A DNA stretch of 64,000 nucleotides from Methylobacter sp. (GTDB lineage: Bacteria; Pseudomonadota; Gammaproteobacteria; Methylococcales; Methylomonadaceae). The notes beneath the pieces were generated by a model. That model was not told the origin of the DNA. It searched no databases and was given only the letters and a program-made list of their open reading frames with translations. The stretch spans positions 186,001-250,000 of the forward strand of contig NZ_JAUXVR010000007.1 in NCBI RefSeq assembly GCF_030680395.1. Direction: 5' to 3'. A program made the position numbers and the translations under genes. Position 1 is the first letter of the stretch, and every line of letters begins with the position of its first letter. Positions 17,620 to 25,144 of this stretch are shown here, piece by piece.

Positions 17620-18364
17620 CGCCAAGGATGGTGTGTATGCCGCAAGACTGTCGGGAACAGGCGCGGCAAACGCCAAGCCTGTCATTGTGGTTATCGAGGA
17701 TGATCCGCAAATCTGCCGGTTTTTGCGTACCAGCCTGAGCGTACAGGGGTTTCAGGTGATTGAGGCGGGAACCGGCGAGCGCGGCGTAGTGGAAATCGGC
17801 ACCCGCAAACCGGAGCTGGTCATTCTTGATCTGGGTTTGCCGGGCATGGACGGCATTGCGGTGATCCGCAAGGTTCGCGAGTGGTCCGCGGTGCCGATCA
17901 TCGTGCTGTCGGCCCGAAGCCAGGAAAGCAACAAGATTGCCGCGCTGGATGCCGGAGCGGACGATTACCTGACCAAACCGTTCAGCATCGGCGAACTGCT
18001 GGCGCGCATCCGCGTGTCGCTGCGCCACGCCGCACAGCTTGCAGGTGACGGCGTCGAAACGCTGTTTTGCGTCGGCGAATTGCAGGTTGATTTATCCCGT
18101 CGCAGCGTCCATATCGGCGAACAGGAAATTCATTTGACCCCGATCGAATACCGGCTGCTGACCGTCTTGATCCATCATGCTGGCAAGGTGCTGACGCATC
18201 GACAGTTATTATTGGACGTTTGGGGGCCTGCCTACGTGGAGCACGCCCACTATGTGCGGATTTATATGGGACAACTGCGGCGGAAACTTGAAGTTGATCC
18301 CGCTCAGCCGCGTTATCTGCTGACCGAAGCGGGCGTGGGGTATCGGTTGGCGGGCGGGGAGTGA
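17612..18364 (+). CDS. kdpE: KdpE, OmpR-type response regulator
   Basis: A 250-residue regulator. Its receiver domain has the acidic pair in VVIEDDPQICRFL, phospho-acceptor Asp73 in VILDLGLPGMDG and Lys122 in YLTKPF. It is followed by an OmpR/PhoB winged helix (EIHLTPIEYRLLTVLIHHAGK, then HYVRIYMGQLRRKLE and GVGYRLA). When phosphorylated by KdpD it activates kdpFABC. The start overlaps the end of kdpD, so the pair is translationally coupled. The N-terminus carries about 20 extra residues before the receiver fold. Confidence 0.96.
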   Translation: MNNAKDGVYAARLSGTGAANAKPVIVVIEDDPQICRFLRTSLSVQGFQVIEAGTGERGVVEIGTRKPELVILDLGLPGMDGIAVIRKVREWSAVPIIVLSARSQESNKIAALDAGADDYLTKPFSIGELLARIRVSLRHAAQLAGDGVETLFCVGELQVDLSRRSVHIGEQEIHLTPIEYRLLTVLIHHAGKVLTHRQLLLDVWGPAYVEHAHYVRIYMGQLRRKLEVDPAQPRYLLTEAGVGYRLAGGE

Positions 18365-18529
18365 ATTGAAAAAAATTGGGAGTGCAATTACGCCGCGCAA
18401 TTTATCCGGTTTTAAAGAAGGAAGCATTGCGGATAGTCATGTTTACAGTAGCCTGAAATGACATATCAAAAAGCAACACACATTCCCCTTGTCGGCATAT
18501 AATCTTACTTCCTTACTTTGGAGGTTGGC

Positions 18530-18751
18530 ATGTTAGCGAAATTAACCAGTAAAAACCAATTAACCTTGCCTAAATCGGTGGTGCAGTCGGTAGGCAAGGC
18601 GGAATACTATGACGTCTCGGTGGAATCGGGGCGGATTGTCTTGACGCCAGTTCGGATTCAGCAGGCGGATGCAGTTCGGGCTAAGTTGGAAGCCTTGGGT
18701 ATTGATGAGCAGGATGTGAATGATGCGATTGCGTGGGCAAGGCGCGAATGA
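18530..18751 (+). CDS. AbrB/MazE-type antitoxin
   Basis: A 73-residue protein with the swapped-hairpin AbrB pattern at its N-terminus (LAKLTSKNQLTLPKSVVQSVG) and an acidic helical C-terminus. It should bind and neutralise the PIN toxin encoded next and repress the shared promoter. ATG 18530 was chosen because GGAGGT lies at 18520-18525; an in-frame TTG at 18518 overlaps that site. Its TGA overlaps the toxin ATG (ATGA at 18748-18751). Confidence 0.85.
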   Translation: MLAKLTSKNQLTLPKSVVQSVGKAEYYDVSVESGRIVLTPVRIQQADAVRAKLEALGIDEQDVNDAIAWARRE

Positions 18752-19179
18752 GCCGACGGGTTGTGCTGGACACCAATTGCGTGATTTCGGCGTTGTTATT
18801 TTCTCAACAAAAAATGGCGTGGTTACGGCATAGTTGGCAAAACGAACAGATTATTCCGTTGGCAAGCAAAGACACGGTAAGCGAGTTGATGCGTGTGTTG
18901 GCTTATCCTAAATTCAAGCTCAGTAAAGCGGAACAGGGCTTATTGCTTGCGGATTTCCTGCCTTATGCGGAAACCGTAGTGATTGGGCAAGTTCCCGATG
19001 GTTTACCGATCATTCGCGATACAGCGGATCAGATGTTTTTAATTCTCGCTGTCGTTGGCCGGGCTGAGGCGTTGGTAACCGGCGATGCCGATATTCTTGA
19101 GATTAAGGCAGATTTTCATACGCCACCGATTATGACGCTGGCGGAGTGCAGGGATTGGTTGAAATCAGCGGGAATTTAA
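18748..19179 (+). CDS. PIN-domain toxin (VapC-like ribonuclease)
   Basis: A 143-residue PIN-domain protein of the kind annotated as 'putative toxin-antitoxin toxin component, PIN family'. The first catalytic Asp is in VVLDTNCVISAL, and the others are in IIRDTADQMFLILA and ALVTGDADILEI. It is predicted to cleave RNA and to be held inactive by the upstream AbrB-type antitoxin. Start ATG 18748 overlaps the antitoxin stop by 4 bp. The long in-frame extension upstream to 18733 lies inside the antitoxin gene. Confidence 0.87.
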   Translation: MSRRVVLDTNCVISALLFSQQKMAWLRHSWQNEQIIPLASKDTVSELMRVLAYPKFKLSKAEQGLLLADFLPYAETVVIGQVPDGLPIIRDTADQMFLILAVVGRAEALVTGDADILEIKADFHTPPIMTLAECRDWLKSAGI

Positions 19180-19231
19180 ATTTGCGTCTAAAGGCGTGTT
19201 GATTAACCCGTTACCGGCGAGCGATTGTGGC

Positions 19232-19714
19232 TCACAACAAGCCGCTTTTCAATTGAGCAATCACATCCACTGAAATACGATAGCCGACCTGATTAAGTTC
19301 AGCGATCAAAGCCTCGGCATCGGCAAGCAATCCTTTCCGTTGCGTGGCAAACAACAGCGCAGCCGTGCCGACAAGGGTCAACTCCCTGCGCAAGGCCTGT
19401 TTACGCGCTAACGCATCATCCAAAATGAACAAGGTTTTAGCGTCTGATTGTAAGGCATATTCAATGCTGGATTGTTCGCCCAGTCCCAGACTTCTTGATA
19501 AAGGGTGCTTAAAAACCGGGTTGTCCACACACTTCAACCAACCGGATTCCAAAGCTTGGTTGATTAAAACTGCATCGCTGGTTTGACTGCGCAAACACTC
19601 ATCCGCTACGGCCTGGGTGATGGCGACGGTGGTAAACAGGGCGGACAATAAATGCAGCTGATTGATTTTCGCCAACGCGATTAAAGGCCCCGCATCGGCT
19701 ATTACGACAGCCAT
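19232..19714 (-). CDS. DUF3368 PIN-like toxin
   Basis: A 160-residue PIN-superfamily protein of the DUF3368 type. It has VVIADAGPLIALAKI at the N-terminus, GLGEQSSIEYAL in the middle, FILDDALARKQA and the later LVGTAALLFATQRKG, all typical of that family. These proteins pair with UPF0175-type antitoxins, and here the upstream gene is exactly that. The two overlap by 13 bp (19702-19714). The gene runs towards the AbrB/PIN pair on the other strand, so two unrelated toxin-antitoxin pairs lie tail to tail. Confidence 0.85.
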   Translation of the reverse strand: MAVVIADAGPLIALAKINQLHLLSALFTTVAITQAVADECLRSQTSDAVLINQALESGWLKCVDNPVFKHPLSRSLGLGEQSSIEYALQSDAKTLFILDDALARKQALRRELTLVGTAALLFATQRKGLLADAEALIAELNQVGYRISVDVIAQLKSGLL

Positions 19715-20043
19715 GAATCCAGCGTTTCCAGTTCCTTAGGGGTTTGCCGGTCAGCAACCACCAAATCAATATCTAGTTGGGTTAAATGATCAATAAATTC
19801 GGACAGGCTTAAGCCGCTGATTTGCGCAGCCGCACCTAGTGACAACACTCTGTCTTTAAATAAACTGGCCGCCAAAGCGGGTTTTAATTGCTCGCCCATA
19901 TCACCCAGTGAGCTTTTTAAATTTAAAATGATGGCATTCGGTTGATTGCCTTTTAGAATCAATACGGGTTCTTGTTCGGCATGTCTAAGTGCTTCTGAAG
20001 GGTTGCGCTTTAAATTTCTGACATTGGTTGCATACATGGTCAA
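19702..20043 (-). CDS. UPF0175-family antitoxin with Phd-like N-terminus
   Basis: A 113-residue protein. The N-terminal part (YATNVRNLKRNPSEALRHAE, then EPVLILKGNQPNAIIL) resembles the Phd/YefM antitoxin fold. The C-terminal part (SLGAAAQISGLSLSEFIDHL) matches UPF0175 helix-turn-helix antitoxins. It should neutralise the DUF3368 PIN protein encoded immediately downstream and autoregulate the pair. The start is ATG 20043; a second ATG two codons on is equally possible. Confidence 0.8.
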   Translation of the reverse strand: MTMYATNVRNLKRNPSEALRHAEQEPVLILKGNQPNAIILNLKSSLGDMGEQLKPALAASLFKDRVLSLGAAAQISGLSLSEFIDHLTQLDIDLVVADRQTPKELETLDSWLS

Positions 20044-20357
20044 TCCCCGCAGTTAAAAAACTAAAGTGTAGTCCACGCTAAGGGTGAACGCAATGGTTTT
20101 CCTGCGGGATGAGTTCGGTATTTTATGGTTTCCAGTTGCTTAGCGTAGCCCGATTTCCTGTACTGCGTCTGCAATAAGGAATTCGAGGTTAAGTAACGGG
20201 TGTGTTTACGTTCGCCGCGAATGTAAAGCTGGAAGCCTGATGGGCGGGAAACGAAACCCAACATTGATGACATTGATTGTGGCGTTATTTTAGTCAAGCA
20301 AGCCGGTAAAAACTGTAATAAGATAGCCGCAGTTTTTATTTTTAAAAGAGTCACGTT
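20044..20357. other. Divergent intergenic region, no supported gene
   Basis: This 314-bp region lies between the leftward antitoxin and the rightward DUF2782 gene. A minus-strand frame fills most of it but has no ribosome-binding site or recognisable domain, and its 3' half reads like a dispersed repeat rather than a protein. Promoters for both neighbours must lie here. Confidence 0.45.
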
Positions 20358-20711
20358 ATGCGACGTTTTATCCTACTGAGTTTATTGGCCTTTCCGGTCT
20401 ATGCTGTCGATGCTGTCGATGCTGTCGATGAGCGGCCGCCGGAGCTGGAGGCTGTTCCGGAGGTTCCTGAGCCGCCTTTGCCGGTGCAAAACGGTGAAAC
20501 CATGGAGCCGGACATTACCATTATTCGTAAAGGTAAGGAAACCATTCAGGAATACCGGCGCGGCGGCAGGCTTTATATGATAAAAGTCGTACCGGCTGTG
20601 GGGCCCCCGTATTATTTTCTTGATACCAACGGAGATGGCAAAATGGATGAACGCCGCAACAATATAGATAGAGAACTCGATATCAATATGTGGAAGTTGC
20701 TGGAATGGTAG
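20358..20711 (+). CDS. DUF2782-family exported protein
   Basis: A 117-residue protein with a short signal peptide (MRRFILLSLLAFPVYA). A linker follows that contains a 9-bp tandem repeat encoding VDA three times and then a Pro/Glu-rich stretch. The conserved DUF2782 core is PDITIIRKGKETIQEYRRGG, then LYMIKVVPAVGPPYYFLDTNGDG. It is found in gammaproteobacteria next to DNA polymerase I or homoserine kinase genes. Here thrB starts 13 bp after its stop, so the two are likely co-transcribed. Biochemical role unknown; location periplasmic. Confidence 0.85.
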   Translation: MRRFILLSLLAFPVYAVDAVDAVDERPPELEAVPEVPEPPLPVQNGETMEPDITIIRKGKETIQEYRRGGRLYMIKVVPAVGPPYYFLDTNGDGKMDERRNNIDRELDINMWKLLEW

Positions 20712-20724
20712 TCGCTTAAAACCA

Positions 20725-21693
20725 GTGTCGGTATTTACTCGTATAACCCGCCAGCAACTCGATCAATTCTTTAGTGCTTATAGCCTCGGTGAAGTCGTCA
20801 GTTTTGAAGGAATAACGGACGGCATAGACAATACCAATTATTTCGTAACTACCCTGCAGGGCAGTTTCGTCTTAACACTATTTGAGTCGCTGACTGCCGA
20901 TGAATTGCCGCATTTTTTAAAATTACTGGCGCACCTGGGCAAAAACAACTTGCCTTGCCCCAGACCTCAAAGCGACCGGCAGGAAAATTCGTTGCGTCAG
21001 CTTAATGGTAAACCGGCGGCGATATTCAAGCGTTTATCCGGCGCCGCAATGGTGTCGCCATCGATTTTACATTGTCAGGAAATCGGCTTGCAGCTGGCGA
21101 GTTTGCATCGCTGCACGCAAGATTACGTTTTTCCGGTAAAAAGCGGCAATGATTTGAGTTGGTGCAAAACGGCGCTGAGTAAAATAGGAGCTCATTTATC
21201 GGCAACCGATCGTGAGCTGATTAATGATGAGCTGGCTTTCCAGGCGGAAAACAATCCGGTTCATTTGCCCCGAGGCGTCATTCACGCCGACCTGTTCAGG
21301 GATAACGTATTGTTTGTTGATGACCGGCTCAGCGGGTTGTTGGACTTTTACAGCGCTTGCACCGATACCTTGTTGCTTGATGTTGCGATAACGGCTAACG
21401 ATTGGTGTTGTGATAACGGCACGGTTAATGCCGAAAAGTTCACGGCGTTGTTAGCGGCTTATGAAAGCCTGAGATCATTGGAGCCGCTGGAAAAACAACA
21501 CTGGCCGACGTTGCTCAGGGCTGCGGCGTTGCGTTTCTGGCTATCGCGCCTGGAGCATCAATGTTATCCCCGCCCCGGCGAAATAACCCAGCAAAAAGAT
21601 CCGCTGATTTTTCGGCGTATACTGCTGCAGCATCGGCAACAGACATATTTATCGAGTAATGAAAATATTTTTAACCTTAGGAGCACAGCATGA
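20725..21693 (+). CDS. thrB: Homoserine kinase (aminoglycoside-phosphotransferase fold)
   Basis: A 322-residue kinase converting homoserine to O-phosphohomoserine in threonine synthesis. It is the APH-fold ThrB type, not the GHMP type. Motifs are GITDGIDNTNYFV near the N-terminus, IHADLFRDNVLF (catalytic HxDLxxxN) and GLLDFYSACTDTLLLDVA (metal-binding Asp). The start is GTG 20725, 13 bp after the DUF2782 stop. Its stop overlaps the next gene's ATG by 4 bp, giving a three-gene operon. A structural alternative is a choline kinase-like enzyme, but the start motif and length fit ThrB. Confidence 0.9.
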   Translation: MSVFTRITRQQLDQFFSAYSLGEVVSFEGITDGIDNTNYFVTTLQGSFVLTLFESLTADELPHFLKLLAHLGKNNLPCPRPQSDRQENSLRQLNGKPAAIFKRLSGAAMVSPSILHCQEIGLQLASLHRCTQDYVFPVKSGNDLSWCKTALSKIGAHLSATDRELINDELAFQAENNPVHLPRGVIHADLFRDNVLFVDDRLSGLLDFYSACTDTLLLDVAITANDWCCDNGTVNAEKFTALLAAYESLRSLEPLEKQHWPTLLRAAALRFWLSRLEHQCYPRPGEITQQKDPLIFRRILLQHRQQTYLSSNENIFNLRSTA

Positions 21694-22052
21694 TTAAGTT
21701 TTTTCACATGATCTTTATTTTATTGTCCATCTCCAGTTTTATCGGCAGGGTTTATCTGGCGGAAAAGCGTCCGGGAATGCTGGAACAAAAATGGATAAAA
21801 ATCGGGCCGCATATTGTCAATACCCTCTTACTGATTACCGGTTTTACGCTGGTTTTTCAAGGTCAATGGTTGTCAGGCGAATACGGCTGGATTATCGCTA
21901 AAATAATAGCTCTTTTGGGATATATCGGCTTGGGTATGGTGGCTATCAAGAGTCAGGGTACTCTGCGCTGGCAAGCCTTTGCCGGTGCGCTTGCCTGCTT
22001 TGTTTATATCGGGATAGTCGCGGTCAGCAAGAACGCATTTTTCTTTTTATAG
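21690..22052 (+). CDS. SirB2-family membrane protein
   Basis: A 120-residue integral membrane protein with four predicted helices (residues about 4-20, 44-62, 68-88 and 95-115). KFFHMIFILLSISSFIGRV and IKIGPHIVNTLLLITG match the SirB/SirB2 family. Function in the family is unclear. It overlaps thrB by 4 bp (ATGA) and ends 14 bp before the convergent nucleoside phosphorylase-like gene. Confidence 0.8.
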   Translation: MIKFFHMIFILLSISSFIGRVYLAEKRPGMLEQKWIKIGPHIVNTLLLITGFTLVFQGQWLSGEYGWIIAKIIALLGYIGLGMVAIKSQGTLRWQAFAGALACFVYIGIVAVSKNAFFFL

Positions 22053-22066
22053 CGGTTTGAAAAACG

Positions 22067-22894
22067 TTACAAGCAAAACTCAACTTTACTGATCTGTTGC
22101 TCCAGCCGGCATAAAACATCCTTGCCTTTTTGAAATCGCGTTTCGTCAAGATCAAGGACTTGGTTGCCGGTTAATATCACCCAGCGGGACAGCTGATTTT
22201 TTAACTGTCCCTGTTCGCTGACCGTAAAATGATAGCGTTGTATCAGCTGTTCAAACAGCTTGGATTGTTCCTGTGCCGTTATCAGCTTGGCCAGGCGGCT
22301 TAATTCTGTCAGTAGGGTTTCAATCATTGCACTATGCGCGGCTATTAATGCCGCAACCTGCTTGGGCTGAATGTTGTCGGCAGGCGATGACTCGTTATCG
22401 GAAATAACTTTCAGGCAGTGAATTAATTCACCCGACGAAAATCGCACAGCGGTTTCATAAAATGCAGACGCTTCCATATCGCAAAGATGTTGCTGATCAT
22501 AGCCAAGCTGCGGCCTGGATACCGTTTGGATATTTGCAGTAGGACAGGGCGGCGTGAAAATCAGCGGCGGATAATAGTTTTTCCGACTGTCAAAATCGGT
22601 AATTTTGTCGATTAAAAACAGGCTGCCGATTGGATGGTCTTTATGTCCGGCGATACCGATATTAATCAGCACCGGATGTTCAGCTGAAGCAAACAAAGCC
22701 TGGGTGTAAGCCACACCGGCCGCCATCGCGCTTTTCCCCAGTCCGGTTACCGTCAGACAGATGTCCTGATTAAAATAAACCGCAAACGGCTGGATCGCAG
22801 TCGCTTTTTTTAAGCTGAAATATTCGACCAGCGGCTTGGCCTCGCAGGGCAGCGCGGCGTAGATAAAAATTCGGGGCGGGTTTGGTTGATTCAT
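22067..22894 (-). CDS. Nucleoside phosphorylase / MTA-SAH nucleosidase-like protein
   Basis: A 275-residue protein of the PNP/UDP phosphorylase superfamily. It opens IFIYAALPCEAKPLVEYF and carries GLGKSAMAAG, INIGIAGHKD, LCDMEASAFYE (ribose-binding Met-Glu) and LKVISDNESS (base-contacting Asp). The C-terminal 60 residues extend beyond the catalytic fold. The reaction (purine nucleoside, methylthioadenosine or other) cannot be chosen. Start ATG 22894 gives a normal family N-terminus; an upstream in-frame TTG at 22939 lacks a ribosome-binding site. It follows the reductase gene on the same strand by about 50 bp. Confidence 0.75.
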   Translation of the reverse strand: MNQPNPPRIFIYAALPCEAKPLVEYFSLKKATAIQPFAVYFNQDICLTVTGLGKSAMAAGVAYTQALFASAEHPVLINIGIAGHKDHPIGSLFLIDKITDFDSRKNYYPPLIFTPPCPTANIQTVSRPQLGYDQQHLCDMEASAFYETAVRFSSGELIHCLKVISDNESSPADNIQPKQVAALIAAHSAMIETLLTELSRLAKLITAQEQSKLFEQLIQRYHFTVSEQGQLKNQLSRWVILTGNQVLDLDETRFQKGKDVLCRLEQQISKVEFCL

Positions 22895-22945
22895 AAGGTC
22901 GATTGTCGCTTGCGATAAAGCAACATTGCCTTGTTGCAAGCTTGC

Positions 22946-23923
22946 TTATTTATTGCCCTGCAGCACATGAAACGCGTCTGTGTAAATATCAGCCATGGAT
23001 GCGCCTTTCATAAATGCCATTTTTTTGGTCTGATTGACCATTTCCGGGTGACCGCACAGGAAAACGCGCCATCCGTTTAAGGTTTCAGTGGATGATAAGG
23101 CAATGTCATGGGCGCGGCCCCGGATATGGTCCGATTCAATATCTTCCCCTGAAAGACAGGGTGTGTAATGAAAATTATCGAACTGCTCGGCGAGTTCACG
23201 CATTTCATCAATAAAATACAGGCCGTTAAGATCGCGGCTACCATGAAACAAGTGGATCGGCCCAGAGTGCTCTTGCGCCAACGCGTCGGCAATAATGCCG
23301 TAAAGCGGCGCCAGACCGCTGCCGGTTCCGACCAGCATCAAGGGCTGTTCGGCACGTCCGGGCAGATAATGACAAGAACCTTGCGCTTCCGAGAGAGTTA
23401 ATTGAGCGCCTAGCTCTAATTCATCATAGACCCAACTGCTGAATTGACCATTCGGTAAACGACGAATATGAAATTCCAGGGTGTTTTCATCATGCGGGAT
23501 ATTCGCAATCGAATAGCTGCGGGTTAAGCCATCGGGTCGTTTTAAATTAACAAACTGACCGGCGAAAAAATTAAACCGGGTTTGATATTCCAAAACCAAA
23601 TGGACGATATCGGGCGTTAACAGCTGCTTTTTGACAACAACGGCTTCAATTGAAGCGCCTTGCCGGTTAGGCAAGGCAACAGTCATATCCTGCTCAGGAT
23701 GGCAAACGCAAGCCAGAAAATAATTCTGCTTTTGCAAGGTATCTTTAAGGCCGGCTTGAGCGGAGACAGGTGGAGGGTTATCAAGGCTGCGCATCATGCA
23801 GGCTTGGCAAAGGCCTTGGCGGCAACCGTTAGGCACCTGCATGTTTTCCCTTAACAGGGTTTCCAGTACAGTCTCATCCGGTTGGCAGGAAAATGTTGAT
23901 TCGCCAATAGTTATGCTTCGCAT
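22946..23923 (-). CDS. 2Fe-2S/FAD/NAD(P)H oxidoreductase
   Basis: A 325-residue electron-transfer protein. Its plant-type 2Fe-2S domain is at residues 1-85, with the Cys cluster in NGCRQGLCQACM and the fourth Cys in ACVCHPEQ. A ferredoxin-reductase FAD domain follows (LTRSYSIAN for FAD; FHIRRLPNGQFSSW), then an NAD-binding domain (LVGTGSGLAPL and FLCGHPEMV). The order matches reductases of ring-hydroxylating and other oxygenases. ATG 23923 has AGGTGGAG just upstream; a GTG at 23932 lies within that site. It follows the truncated haemoglobin gene by 21 bp on the same strand, so it is the probable haem reductant. Confidence 0.85.
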   Translation of the reverse strand: MRSITIGESTFSCQPDETVLETLLRENMQVPNGCRQGLCQACMMRSLDNPPPVSAQAGLKDTLQKQNYFLACVCHPEQDMTVALPNRQGASIEAVVVKKQLLTPDIVHLVLEYQTRFNFFAGQFVNLKRPDGLTRSYSIANIPHDENTLEFHIRRLPNGQFSSWVYDELELGAQLTLSEAQGSCHYLPGRAEQPLMLVGTGSGLAPLYGIIADALAQEHSGPIHLFHGSRDLNGLYFIDEMRELAEQFDNFHYTPCLSGEDIESDHIRGRAHDIALSSTETLNGWRVFLCGHPEMVNQTKKMAFMKGASMADIYTDAFHVLQGNK

Positions 23924-23944
23924 GGTCTCCACCTGCTATTTCAG

Positions 23945-24337
23945 TTATTTGCCCAATACGTCGTTGCGTGTGCTTTCCGCAATGGCTGCTGCTTGGGCGA
24001 TCAGTTCTGCCGGTACATTTAGCTCAGTTAATGTCGCGCCAAGGTGCTCCATTACGGCATCGAAATGACTGGCATTTAAGCCCATTTTGACCAGATGCGC
24101 ATGAGCATTGCGCATATCTTGGCCGCTATAGTTATTTGGACCGCCGAATGCCATAGTCAAAAAGGCTTTTTGTTTGGCGGCTTGCTTTTCCATGTCGGAA
24201 TTGTCGAAAAAACGGTTAATGCGGTAATCCGCCAATACTTTACGGTAAAAAATATCTACAGCAGCATCAACAGCCGCTTCGCCGCCGAGTTTTTCATAGA
24301 GTGTTTGGCTTGAAGTTGTTTCTTGTGAATCGCTCAT
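23945..24337 (-). CDS. Truncated haemoglobin, group I
   Basis: A 130-residue two-over-two globin. It carries LYEKLGGEAAVDAAVDIFY at the start of the fold, VLADYRINRFFDNSD (with the B10 Tyr region and CD1 Phe), MAFGGPNNYSG and the proximal His region MRNAHAHLVKMGL. Group I truncated haemoglobins bind O2 and NO, and several are nitric-oxide dioxygenases. Being in one operon with an NAD(P)H reductase and divergent from an Fe-S regulator supports NO detoxification here, by inference. A short hydrophilic N-terminal tail (MSDSQETTSSQ) precedes the globin fold. Confidence 0.92.
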   Translation of the reverse strand: MSDSQETTSSQTLYEKLGGEAAVDAAVDIFYRKVLADYRINRFFDNSDMEKQAAKQKAFLTMAFGGPNNYSGQDMRNAHAHLVKMGLNASHFDAVMEHLGATLTELNVPAELIAQAAAIAESTRNDVLGK

Positions 24338-24504
24338 TATTGTCTCCAGTATGATTGTAGTGTCATTATTCTTATTTTAAGCAAACGTGCTCACACGGAA
24401 GTTTATAACAACAGGCGATTTTTTGCTATATAAAACTTTTACAAGTCATATGTGTCATAATTAGCTATTATCTGTATACTTAATAACAAAGTCATGACGA
24501 AAGG
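24338..24504. promoter_or_regulatory. Divergent promoter region, haemoglobin operon / Fe-S regulator
   Basis: This 167-bp AT-rich gap separates two divergent starts. It contains TATATAAAACTTTTACAAGTC (in two blocks) near 24428-24448 and TTAGCTATTATCTGTATACTTAATAAC towards the regulator. It is the natural place for autoregulated control by the HTH protein at 24505, but no operator can be defined from one sequence. Confidence 0.45.
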
Positions 24505-25143
24505 ATGAATCCGCTAATGCTTCAAAAGATAAGTTCCCGCCAACATCAGATACTTGAACACTTGCTTGAAAGCAGGAATGGTTTGAGCGTTGATGAGCTG
24601 GCTAAAGCACTGGATATTTCCAGAACAGGTGTGCAGCAGCACTTTGTTGTTCTTGAGCGGGATGGCTATATCAAGAAAAGCACTCTTAATAAAACAGCCG
24701 GGCGGCCGGTGACTATTTACGTGATAACCGACAAAGGCAACAATTATTTTCCGAAGCAATATGCCTGGTTTTCAGAATTAATTCTTAGCGATTTGCAGCA
24801 GGAAATCGGTCCTGAACGATTTAAAGCCTATATGCAAAAACTGGGCAGCAAGCTGGCTGATAAACTGCGTGGCAAATTTGAAGGGAAAAATCTAACAGAA
24901 CGCGTTGATGAACTGGTTATGGTCATGACAGATCTTGGTTTTCAAGTAAAAGTGGGCATGGAATCCGAAACTGAAAGCCCGAATATGCAAGCTTATAATT
25001 GTATTTATCATGATCTGGCCCAGAAACATCATGAGATTTGCGAGTTCGATTTGGCGCTTATGTCGTCATTGCTGGATAAAGAAGTCGAGCAGTTAAGCTG
25101 TATGGCCAAGGGCGATTGCAACTGTAGCTTTAGAGTCAAATAA
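24505..25143 (+). CDS. Fe-S cluster-type HTH transcriptional regulator (SufR-like)
   Basis: A 212-residue regulator. The N-terminal winged helix has HQILEHLLESRNGLSVDELA, then ALDISRTGVQQHFVVLERDG and GRPVTIYVITDKG. The C-terminal sensor domain ends with a Cys-rich pattern C-x12-C-x19-C-x5-C-x-C, from NCIYHDLAQ to GDCNCSFR. This matches the ArsR/SufR-like group in which an Fe-S cluster senses redox state or NO. It is divergent from the truncated haemoglobin/reductase operon, which is its likely target by inference. Start ATG 24505 or 24517 (better spaced from AAGGA) cannot be decided. Confidence 0.82.
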   Translation: MNPLMLQKISSRQHQILEHLLESRNGLSVDELAKALDISRTGVQQHFVVLERDGYIKKSTLNKTAGRPVTIYVITDKGNNYFPKQYAWFSELILSDLQQEIGPERFKAYMQKLGSKLADKLRGKFEGKNLTERVDELVMVMTDLGFQVKVGMESETESPNMQAYNCIYHDLAQKHHEICEFDLALMSSLLDKEVEQLSCMAKGDCNCSFRVK

Positions 25144-25144
25144 C

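Noticed and set aside
20061-20354. 97-codon minus-strand frame between the antitoxin and DUF2782 genes
   Set aside because: It would cover the promoters of both neighbours, lacks a ribosome-binding site and has no recognisable domain.
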